From NCBI GenBank assembly GCA_019055375.1, contig JAHQIW010000902.1:274109-338108 (forward strand): a stretch of DNA of 64,000 nt, written 5' to 3'. The notes under the pieces are model-generated. The model ran no database searches. It had not been told where the DNA came from and saw only the letters and a program-made list of their open reading frames with translations. A program made the translations under genes and the position numbers. This document shows, one piece after another, positions 47,101 to 59,100 of this stretch. Position 1 is the stretch's first letter. Each line of letters starts with the position of its first letter. This stretch comes from Parelaphostrongylus tenuis. Taxonomy: Eukaryota > Nematoda > Chromadorea > Rhabditida > Metastrongylidae.

Positions 47101-50100
47101 TAAATCAAATTTACATAGATTTTCGACTGGTCTCATGTCAGTTCATTTCGAAATTTCCAGATTATTATTGATTTCCAAGCGGTGTAGCAGTATAAATAAT
47201 AATATATTTCACATTTGGCGTGTTTTCGCGTGTATTTCTGTTATTTATTTCAACATTTTTCCTCATCTTCGTATAGATTTTTGAACCTTTTGTACTCTAG
47301 TTGAAGAAAAGCTTTGCTCTATAGTTCTATGGGATTAACTCTTATTTTTAATTTGTATAGTCATATAACCCGCTGCCAAGTCTAAACCTAAGCTATGCCT
47401 AAACTTAAGCCTAAGCCCAAGCCTCAGCAGCGTGGGCCTACGCACAGAAAACATATGACCGTGTAGAGTGAATCTTTGGCGGAGAGAATTCCCAAAGTCA
47501 AGAACAAAAATGGCACGTCACATGTGAACTGCATTTCATGATCAAACAACGGTGCGATTAATATCACAGCACTCACACATTCTGACCAGCAAAAAATGCG
47601 CTCCGAGTGCGAAACTCATTGCGGTTGGAAAGAAAGTTGTGGGGCACTTTAATAAGCATAGGATAACTTTCATGCATATCATGAAGATATTACAGTTTCT
47701 TGTGTGTGCGGAATTTTCCCACCCAATGCCTAAATGCTGCTCGTTTGTTACTAGCCTCCGCCATGTCCAACGATACAATCGAGTTCGTGTTTACCTGGAG
47801 TTAAAGAAGCATGCCAAAAAATCTTTGATTCGAAGTCGAAGGAATGGTACTTCGACCAGATTCGAAACTTGGCGGACCAATGACATAAAGTCGTAGAAAA
47901 CGATTATCATTATTTTGAAGAATACATATTATTGTTCTTATTTGGATTTCATTCATAAATTTTCAATTTTTTGCAAGTGCCCCACAATTATCTTCCCAAT
48001 CTGATAGTATTCTTTTGGCTGCTATGGCACATTAAAAATTCTTTCTCAGAAACCAGCACCATTGAATATGCAAAACCTCTGCTCAATGGAAAATGGTTTA
48101 GTGTGAAACATAATTTTATTGTTACTGTTAGAGCGCGTTGAGAAGACCTGAAAAGTTGAGTTATCTATTGAGCAGTAAAACTTCAAAAAGGCAAGGCACA
48201 CAATTTTCTTAGAGGGTGAAATGACTGCGGATAGGTAAAAAACTCTGACGATGCTCTCCGAAGAAGATCATATGTTTACTCAAAATTGGTATTTCAAGCT
48301 CTTGTCAAACATTTGTGAATTTTATTTGTTATAATTATTCGTTTTTCACTCATAATTATCCTTTATTTCTTATGTCAGCAAAGACTCATATTTATTCATT
48401 GCTACAATTTAACAAATCGTCAAATGGTCAATTATAGTATCATTTTGTACCTCTGAAATCAGAAAGCGCGACATAAATCTTTCGATCCTATCCTTCTAAG
48501 AGAATTGAATGGTGAGCAAAAATACGGCCTCGGAGGAATCGAACCCGCATTTCATCCTATCCGTGAACGCGTGATCTACCATTACACCACAGAGGCACAT
48601 TCACACGGCCACTCACTCTTCAACATCTCTATAACAGCTATCAGCCACCAACCTTTAACAGATTTGTTCGGATATGCGATTTGCTTACAAACTCAGTTTA
48701 GCTGATAGCTGTTTTAATAACTAATACAAACATAAGTGGTCGGGCATATGTGCCTCGGTGGTGTAGTGGTAGAGCACGCGTCCCCGGATAGGATGAAACG
48801 CGGTTTCGATTCCCACCTGAGGCCGTGTTTTTGCTCACCACTCAATTCTCTTAGGAATATATGAATGATCATGACACTGCGAAAATCAGTAAAAATGCTA
48901 GAAAATTTCTTCCTATTCTCATATAGTCATTCTTTATAAGACATAGGTCATCCATCTTAGAGTTATACATAGGGATAACTATCAAAAAACAATGAGTGGT
49001 TTGAAGATGCTGCATTATTTCTTCATCAATGACACTCAGCAATTTTTCGATTATTAGTGCACTCCTGGAATCGGGACCCTAACTGATCTAACTAAGAGAC
49101 TCTATTCTATCGTCCTACTGATACTAACATTTATTATCCGTTTATTCTGTACTATGAGCACATTCTATCGCGGCGATTTTGACACTGGACATGCGCGCCG
49201 ACTTTATGACTCTTACTTATTTCCCTCACGCTGAATGTCATCAAGACCATCACCTGCGTGTTGTTCAAGTCCTACCTCTTCAAACGATTTACTGTGATTG
49301 TGCGCAGGAGGTTGCGGCCATGCACTAGTACAGAGGCATTTTGATCCGTCCGACTGCTCTCCTTCCAGTGAATTTGTGGAAAGGAGTATGCCTGCTCAAA
49401 CAACTCGACTAGAAGGTTTTGTCATGTCTAGGAAATCCTGCTCGATTGCTTTTTGACAAATAGTGACGATGAGCGGGTTGGCGACGGAGCCAATAACAGC
49501 ATAGAAAACAATGCACTCGTCACAGATGCTGGCTGTCGGGTTGCCATTAGAGAGAAGAGGAATTCAAAAAATGGGAGATAAACGACAACTGCTTAGTGTT
49601 CAAGTAAAGTGCTTTTGCCCATGGTAAATAGCGGGCAGGTTTCCTATGACGCAACTTTTGGTTAACTTTTTGTGAAGCTGCTAGCCGCGCCTAAACAAAG
49701 ATTCCGAATGAAAGGTCTCGAACATAACGGAATTCTCAAAGTGGATTCTACGCTTTCTTTGAAGACGTACTCCACCTTGGTCACTATTCCATCACTCCGC
49801 ATTCACTGTCATTGAAGAGTGTGAGAAAATTTTTCAAACGATTTATCTGAAGTTTATTTCGAGGCGGAGAAAAAAAATCTCTAATTGAATAACAAACATT
49901 GCACTGTGAATGTTTAACGCATCGGCCCCGTCAGGTCGTGTTTGAAACCGCCACATCTCCGTGTCCACCACACTCCTCCCCTCCCCTCCCTTCCCACCTT
50001 GTGGATTGAATAAAAAACCTTTATAATATTTGACATTCATTTGTTTCGACACCATTGTGTTTTTGTACTGTGAGGATCCCGATACTTCTAGCATTTGTAT

Positions 50101-53100
50101 TCGCTTTTCGTCGTCTTTTTGGAAGGCGTAGAATACTTGTCGAGCGAGTCTCCTTGCAATCTCGAGGATAGCCTTGGTGTGGAGTTCCATGAGATGTTGT
50201 TTTTGACTGCCGGAGATAAGTGGGAGGTGGAGTTCGGCTCCACGCGCATCGTGACCAACATCAAAACTACTCGGCCACGGCGCCCCTGGATTTATTGCTG
50301 GGTAAAAAATACATGCTCGCATATGTAAATCAATCGTACTTTTCCTGCTGCAACCGCAGAAAAGTGATTTTTTTTTCAACAAATTAGTACAGCGTTGGAT
50401 CAGTTAAATCGTATGGTGTCGAGTGATCATTAATAGGCTGAAGAAAGAGCTGTGAATTGCGAGGAAAACCGCGTGTGTGAAATAAAGGTGTTTTCCTGTT
50501 GCAGCGTTATAGAAGGGCCTTTATGAAAATCGGTTAGGTATCACGCTAGCTAGAGATTTGAGCTTTCAATTGATTACTAAGACTTTTGTGAGAAGTTAGC
50601 GAATATGGTCGAATATTCATTTATAGCCATTTAACATAAAGGACACGGCTCTTTCAAGTAAGATTTTCCAAAAGTCCTAAATGCATATATATCCCAATAA
50701 CCGGCCATACCGCGTTATTGTTTGGAAAGGGAGAACTACATGTCATTCACAGTTATCACCTAGTCTGCTTGCTGTTCGGCGTCTATGAATTCTTCCCACA
50801 AGACATCCCAAACCGAAGCAACAACACTAGACAGACGACATCCTTACAAACAAACAGATTTTCTCAAAGAATTTAATGCTGTGAACCGCATTTATACGAT
50901 AACAAGACTTGTTGAAGTTCTAAGAGAGCAATCGCTCCCTTACTTTCATCCACTTCAAAAAGGGCTCTATTTAGTCTAATCAGAAGCAGTCCGAGGAACT
51001 CTGAACAGCAAAGGTGTCTATACTTTGAACATGAGAGATTTTCCGTGAGCTATATGAAGTTTTTTCAACCAAAAAAAACACCATTTCAAATTAATTTTAC
51101 TATCGATGTAGAGAGGGGGGAAGGTTCGACAAGGCGATACTATTCATGAAAATTACTCAGTGCCACTCCTCAAAACGTCATTTGAACATTAGAATAGATA
51201 GATATGGGAGTGAAAATCGTCAGTCGACAATTACACCACCTTCGCTTCGCCGTTGATATCGTTCTTGTATTCCCATGCATTAGCCAGGCGAAATAAATGT
51301 TCCACAACCTCGACAAAGCTTCTGGAAAGCTTAACCTGCAACTGATTAATGAAAACAATGTTTATGAGGAACGGATGCGTTTTGAATCTCCCATTCACTC
51401 AACGCAACTAATATCTCCGTATGCTCTGATTACCTCTACCTAGGTTGGAAAGTTAGCATGATGAACGACTTACATCAGAGTTTAGCAGTAGGCAGCGAGC
51501 GGTTGTGCAACGCTCAAAATCGGGGATATAGTGGAGAGATCAAAGAACATCGGACTTCGTACCCGTCTTTTCAACTCACAGCTTACCGCGCTGCCCTTAC
51601 GTATACTTCAGAAACCTGAAGGCTGTGTAAACACACGATGAAAGATCACTTGGCGCTATGAATGCGCAGTCACAAGGTCGATGCTTGGAGTATCCCGTAT
51701 CTCGCACATGAAAAAATGAATCTGAACTTTTGACCGCGTCAACGATTGAAAGTCAAGTATGCCAATCTACACTCCAGGCAATCGAAGATAAGTTGGCTTG
51801 GATACGTGTTGCACTTCAACGACTTTCGACGGATGAGAACCGCTATCAACTGGATTCCTCAGGATGTTGGGCGCACCCAAGAATACTAACGAACCGATGC
51901 TGTGATCATAAGATGACCAATAAAAATACGATGCTCCGCGAACTCCTAGAGCAAAGATCGATTGGGCTACATCTTCACGTGGTAGGGAAAATTGGAAGTA
52001 CTACTGCTGCCCTTTCTAGTCACTTAACGATCAGCGGAACGGCAGGTGATGCAAGAGAATATAAAAAAAATTTTGTTGTGAATTTCATACAACAGCTTTT
52101 GAAATGAAAAGTATTTTACTTTTCGTTGAATAAAAAAACTATAGAAATCTTTTCAGAAACAACTCTTAGTATTCAAAAAAAGAAATTGCGTTTTCTATGT
52201 CACCGAATGAATGAAAACATGAATACTGGGTCGTTCCATAGGTTTTGGCACTGCAGCAGTAAGCATCATATTTGCCAAGCAGCAGTAATTGATATTGCAC
52301 AAAATCAGTGTCTTTCAGCTGGTATAAACTTGCCTATAGAGTGAGCTGTCTTGGGAACAAATTCGCTTGCCACTATGCACGAATGGCGCTTAGAGAAAAA
52401 TGCTACTAAAGCAATGCACAAATTAATGGAGCTTGGGTCAACGATACGATTGCAGAAAGGGCGGCTAGGAAAGGGATCTTGGAGTCCAAAGCTGGAGAGA
52501 AGAGTCTGGAGGATCAGTTGCGCTTGGGCCGTCCACAGGAAGCTCTGTTAATCTTGTGCGCTGCTTCATTAGCATTTTCTTCTGCATGAGTAGCAAGCGA
52601 AACTGTTTCCACGACAGCTACATCTCGAAACAAGTATAGGCAAGGTGTATTCCAAAAATGTTTGCAAGAAATTGAGCATATTAACGATACCAAACTTATG
52701 CAATTTTAGTCATTAAGGTCAACAAATGGTGTTTGGTGATATAGTGCTAAAAGTTCAATATTCCTTCATGCAGATCTGGTTTTGTAACGCTGGGCACTTT
52801 CAATACTTGGGTGTTATTGTCAGTAAAAACCGTTAAAGAATCTGCTTGCTGGTAGTCCATCATTACGCTTAATAATACTTACTTTTGATCTAAGTTACCA
52901 TTTCCAGTTTCCATTGCTGCCCTCGGCAGTACTAACCGCCCTTAGCTGTTCGGCAGACAACGGGGCTATTGCTAGAAGTATATGTCCCACGCAGTTCCAT
53001 ACAAGTTAGGAGAACCGCACGTCTAAAATGGTTGTAACAGAAGCGGTACAAAGATTTCATACACCAGGCCACTTAACACTTTAGGTACGGCAGGCCCACC

Positions 53101-56100
53101 ACACTAGCCTCGCCCGCTGGCGCACGCTGCGGTTCTTGCTAAGTGGGTAGTGGTGTAGGCCATCGGGAAGTAGGATTCTGGTTCGATCTGCTTCCGCGAC
53201 TCAGCTGTTTGTGATGTGGATTGGCTCTAAGGACTTTTTATAGGCGCAATGAAGAAAACAACTTTTAGTTGGCTTACACATCACTACTTCTTGATAGGAT
53301 ACGTGGATCCATGGGGTAACAACGGAACCAACGCACAAGTTTTAAAACCTGCCTGCATCCACTTACTTATAAGGTTTTCTGAAAGGTTATAACACCGTAA
53401 AAATATGTTTTTGATCCGAATTTGGCAACATCATAGAAAGAAATGCGAAAAAAAGTTGGATATGCATTGATTAGAACGAGCGAAGGTGGCGCAGTGGTCA
53501 GAGGTACTCTGAGTCGCACACGAGGTCAGTGGTTCAATCTCGCGCCCATGCCTCACCAAGCCATCCATCCCTCCGGGGTCGCTGAATCAGTACCAGACTG
53601 GTCTCAGACTTGTCTGGGAGGATTAGCAGCACTGAATCGATACAGCGGGAGCCCACCGCGAGTCATTGTAAATGCCATGCATTCAATCACATCAAACGAA
53701 GTTATAATTGAAGACGAATGCATGGCCCATCCCTCAGCGATTGATCAACGCCGAGAGCTTTATGCTTAATCCTTTATAATGATTGAGAGTCATAGAAGAA
53801 CATTCAACACTAATCGATGCTAGAAAAAAATCACCAAACAAGTTGCTCTGAAACGTCGTGATAAGGGTTTGGACTACCAACCTTTTTCTCGATGGCGGGC
53901 ATCACTAACCACTCCGCAATATGGATCGCTCGCCGCGCGCGGAGAGGTGGGCCTGCGCCGTGGGCCTGTTGTGCCAAAAGGTAATTTATAAGGTACTGAT
54001 CGTCAAGACAAAAGTTGTAAAGCAACAGCGGTGTGCAATTTTTCACCTTAAGCTCAGTTTTATATCAATTTAGCAAACCTCCTCTTAGTTGTTCACCTTC
54101 GCTTCGGTTTTACATATTCCTTTAAGGCTGGTATCGGGAATGTGACATCATTCCTCATACAAGGGATGTCGACTTCGCTGCTTTGATTGAAAACTACAAT
54201 CCAAATCTTCTCACACATCTACAAAGCAACGAAACAAAATTTCGCCTCACTAGAAAATTTGGACGGGTCTGCCTGCACATCAAATTTTTCAAGCAATCCC
54301 CTTTAAAGGCAATGAATCACTGATGTCCTTCAGGTGAACGATTCATACGAGTTTACATTACAACCGCTTGGTGGTGGACGCCCCTCCATTGATCTCTTCT
54401 GGATGTACAGTTCGGAAAACGACTCTTGGGTTGGAGGAACAGCAAGAGATGGGTCGAAGTTCAAGTACACCTACCCGAGGTATGCAAAATAAAGCATTTT
54501 GTACAATATGTGTCTTTTCGAAACTACCTAATGTTGAACGAGGGTAATACGATTTCAGAGCCCAGAAGTGTGAGAGTGGTAAGAATTTTCCATAAACATG
54601 GCTGGTATATATACGAACAACCTGCAGAGTGTTAGTGTGTAAACCAAACTAAATTTTTAGAAGACGCGTCTATTGCTCTGAAAAACCAACAGCAGTGAAC
54701 AGTTTATGTTTTTTCGTTCAAAAAATGACGGCGGGGTGGGGCCGTGACCGAGTGGTTATGATGCTTGATGTTGCGCGGCGGAGGGGGGAGGGGGGCTCAT
54801 CCACAACTCTTCGCCAATCAATATTGAACGTCTTACGGGATGCGTAGCCAGGTTATCTTTAAGGTCGTAAGAAGAAGGGCCACCAGTAAGTACGACGTTA
54901 ATGAATAAGAGGAAAAATGAATCGAATGCTAGAAGTACTGGAATCCGCAAAGCGAAACATAAGAATTGTAATTTGGAACAAATAAAATGCTAGAATTAAT
55001 CATGCTTCTGTATTCGATCTCTTTCTCATAGACTCCGCTCAAAAGGATAATATTCTGATAATGATTATGATGTTTTGAACCGTTGAGGGCTAAGTGTAGA
55101 GTATCGTCCTACCTGAACTCCTCCGTAGCACAGTCCTGTGGTTTAGCCGATCCCTTGAGCTTCTATGAAGGAATCGATGCCCAGTAATAAAACACAGCAA
55201 GTCACGTGAAAGAATCCCTTGACACTTCAAAACTAGTAGCGGAGCTTGTGGCTGTTAAAATGAAATAAAATGAAACATACCTCTTTTCCCTTCATAAAGC
55301 AGCTTAGCCTCAAGGATCGCCTGAACCGAGAGAGTGTGCTAATGAGGAGTCCAGGTAGGACGATATAGGGCGCCTGTCTAGCACTAAACCTTAACAGCTC
55401 AAAATATGTCATATTATCAGAATGCTAAACTCTGAGAGAGCCACTTGGGCGAAGAAAAACGTTCTATTATCAGGGGTACTTGAAAGATGGGCAAACGATA
55501 GCGCCTACGGAAATTCCGGTATGAACTCAATATAAATCTAATCTCTTCTACGTTCACTAATGAAGCTAAATAGATGGATCGTTTTGTAAAAATCTATACG
55601 GAGAACTTCTTGGTCTTTTGTGTGAATTATAGGTATAAGATCATCCCTAAATCTCATTAGGGATAGTTATCGAGTCATGGACACTGAATAAATTCGTTGC
55701 CATGAGGAATGATTTTTACATGCCAGCTTCTTTTCCAACGTCAATGAATCCTGTGATTAATTGAACGACCGAGATTGTATTTTCTCTTCTTCAAATTTAG
55801 ATGCGGTAATCATGACTTTCTTTAGAAGACAGAAGCATTTGTGTAGTTATCACCTATTCCAAATGCTTGCAGATTCAACGAGACCTGTGCTGCAGGAACC
55901 TACTTGGGCATATTTTCTGGGTACGTGCAATCCTGAGAAGACGATATTGGTAAGTTGAACAATTCGTTAGGTTCTGATTAACCTTAATTAGAAGAATATA
56001 TCTTGTAGTTATCTTTTATTTCATCTTATATGATTTTTTGAGCACACCTAACTTCGCGGATCCCAGCACTTCTGCCTTCGATTTATTTTCTCGCATCCAT

Positions 56101-59100
56101 CGTCCCAGAAGTATTCAAGCATTTGCTTCTCGCTTCGATAGCCGCATGGAGAATTTGTCCGCTCCGAGAATGTCGCCAAAACTCAGAGTCGAGTCAAAGC
56201 TGAGCTAAATCTCCTTGTTATTTTGAGGCCGAAACGTTTGTAGGTGATTACCACGGAGTGTTGGGTGAGGAAGTGTGGAGAGATTGAAACAACATTTCGC
56301 TTTCTGATATCCTACACCACTAACTACTTGGCTCCACGTAAGAAGTGGAACTGCGATAAAAAAATTCAGTTTAAGCCTCACACAAGTGTGGTGTGAAGAG
56401 CTCATTAGTACCAGTCAGTGATAATATCAAACCCTGTGTAGTAAAAACTATGAGAATCTTTACCTCCCATTCGATTGCTTCTAAATTTCGCTATAAACAT
56501 TCAATAGATCTGTGGTAGTGTATTGAGCCTCTTCAAAGTTAACACGTCAGAGGCTTGCGTCGCTTCAGCAGGTATCGCCCAGCTCATCAAAAACCACACA
56601 TACCACCAGTCAAGACTACTTTATTTCTGGTAAGGGGCAACGTATTTTTAGTGGTAGCACGCGAAATTAATGACGTAGAGTTGCCTAGGGGGGTTGTGCG
56701 GCTCTCATGGGGCGGGTGATACCGCTGAGACTTACGTGATTCATTAACGCATTAACCTCGGAAAGTTAAAACATTCTCACAGACCGTATAGAAATCTTAA
56801 TTTAAAGCTTTCATGGCATTTATAAATATTTCATCCGAGCGTGCTGAATGATAGGTAGAACTCTAAACCTCAAAAAAGAAGTCGAAAGCCTGATTCACTC
56901 TTACCGGAGCCGAGCAAACAATTAAAACCAAGTGTAAAACACTATTTAATTTCGCCGCTACCACGCAGTATAAAGCGCTTTTAGAAACCAAACAAATCAT
57001 TGATATTACCAAGATTTGAGCCCTCGTTAATATCAAAAGTCACAGCAAAAGATTTGTTCAGCGAGAAGAACTTCCAAGGATTCGTATACTATTTGCGATA
57101 CACGCCGTTTCAAAGGGGTCATAATACCAACTCTTACGTGGTAAAGTTCTTCGATTATAGCATTATTTGTACAATTTACCAAATGACTCCATAGTACAAG
57201 CCATTCCTTGAACATTTTAGGGCATTTTTTAAGGTCTTGCAAAAGTCCGTTATATCATTTCCATTGGTGAACGTACGTTTCGGCGTTCTCGCACACCTCA
57301 TCACTACTCACAAGCTATCACTAAAAGCACGTCTTCCCATCTTTGCTATATGGGCTTCAAGCAAAAAGTTTGGTTTCTTATCAAAAGTTTCTTTTATGCG
57401 CAAATTAACAACAGAAACAACAGTACTTATTTTTCAAACTATAGACCTTTTATTTTTGACTTCGTTTAAACATTTTCGATCGTAGTGCGCTGTAGAAGCT
57501 AAAGATATTGATACTACATTTCACCTTTCATGAGCATTGATTTTACGACTGGCCTTTGTGTTCATTCCATGAAACCTTGAGTACTCATTTGATCCCAAGA
57601 AACGGCAATCCGTGAGCAAAACTAGTTTTTTTGGATAAGATCCCTTAGTGAGCTGTAGGATCAAAAAGAGGATTACGTTTTACTTCGTAGTTTTCTTTGC
57701 GCATAAAAGTTATATGTGCACTGGAAGCTTATGAGCTCGTAGAGTAAGAAGTAAAGTATTAGAACGCCAAAAATCCCAGAAATCTCTTCGAAACGGAAAA
57801 AGATTCACCAATCAATTAACGTTAAACCACGCACTTTTGAAACGGCAGTTGAAATGGGTACACGTGCAGCGATGAGAGAGGCGCGCGATTTCCGCTACTT
57901 GAGTAGAAACAATTCCTTTGACTTAAGAAAAATCTTTAGGTTTCTTGTATTTTCTTGATTGACCATGTTTTTCACTGACTCTTTTATGTCTTAGCGCATA
58001 GATGTCAAAAAATTAGGTTTTTACAAATTTACCATAACTTTTTTTCAACTTAGTAAAGTTAGGGTTGACTAGTGAGGTTTGGAGCTTTGATGAGACGGGC
58101 GATGCCACCGAAGCCCACGTAAGCCACTGACGTATCAGCCTCAAAAAGGCTTGGAACATTCTTTCAGACTATGTTGAATGTAGATAGCGAGGTTTGAAGA
58201 CAGTCGGTTACAAGATTGAATCTCACTAGATACTGAAGAATCCGTTTTGAATTTGGAAACTTTACTGCTATTACAAAACGCCATCTTTTTATTAGTAAAA
58301 CGTAATACGAAGGTCATTTTACAAATCGGACAAAATTTCGGAATCGGCATTTCTCAAGATTGTATTTCGTTCATAGCAGTAGTTCGGCATACGCGCTTTT
58401 CGGCGGTTTCAGCAAAGTGTAGCATAACGAATCTTGAAAAGACTGTTAGAAACATTATCGAAGACTATATATAAATGTTTTTTCGCGGTTACAACAAATT
58501 TTCGATCAAAGAAGGTATTATATTGCTCATATCAATCGCAAAGCATCGACTGTAGGTACGCTGTCCATGATTTTACCTGACGACATTCAACCATTCTTTG
58601 ACACGCTATTCCATTGGGGGACGAGTGATGGAGAAAAACTTGTATACCGAACTGCTGCCAAGACCGACATATAATGTGACAAAGCTCAAAAAGACGGCTG
58701 AAGACAATCTAGAAGTTGTTATATAACAGTTGAATCTTTGTTTTTAAAAGTTTGCTTATTGAAGTATAGGACATTTTTCGATACCTTTCCAGGAGTCTCT
58801 TTTGTGATATTGATATATAAGATATAAGAAGACCTACAGTCAAATGAAAAGCCCCACTAAGCAGGTATAAGACGCTGAGGCCTAACGGGAGTTTTCAACT
58901 AGAGGTCACCTTCGTCGCCCAAGAATTTATTACATCACCACAGTAACAATTGAACCGTTTTGGGTAGTTTGAGTGAGTACAATCGACTATCTCATAAAAC
59001 CACTTACCTTTAGTGATTACTGGGCACTAGAAAGATACTGATTTTGGTGCACTTATAAATTATAACGATTAGAATAGCAGTTGGACGTCATGGATCATGC

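Larger units (their letters stand above)
48496..48854. mobile_element. Palindromic element of two outward-facing tRNA-like SINEs
   Basis: The arms are inverted copies from 'ctaagagaattga' (48,496) to 'tcaattctcttag' (ending 48,854), with an inner hairpin 'aacagctatcagc'/'gctgatagctgtt'. Each arm carries a 71-72-bp tRNA-like sequence followed by the tail 'tttttgctcacca.tcaatt'. The left one points left, the right one right. Confidence 0.85.

Noticed and set aside
48752..48823. A functional tRNA-Gly gene
   Set aside because: Acceptor ends pair, but the anticodon and T stems are disrupted and the sequence recurs inverted as part of an element.
49843..50382. 179-codon minus-strand frame, the longest in the window
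   Set aside because: It runs through a family A SINE; its peptide segment recurs in other SINE copies with stops, so it is fortuitous.
57237..57760. Possible foldback element
   Set aside because: Only a short inverted match (cttttatgcgcaaa) was found; flanking arms do not align.
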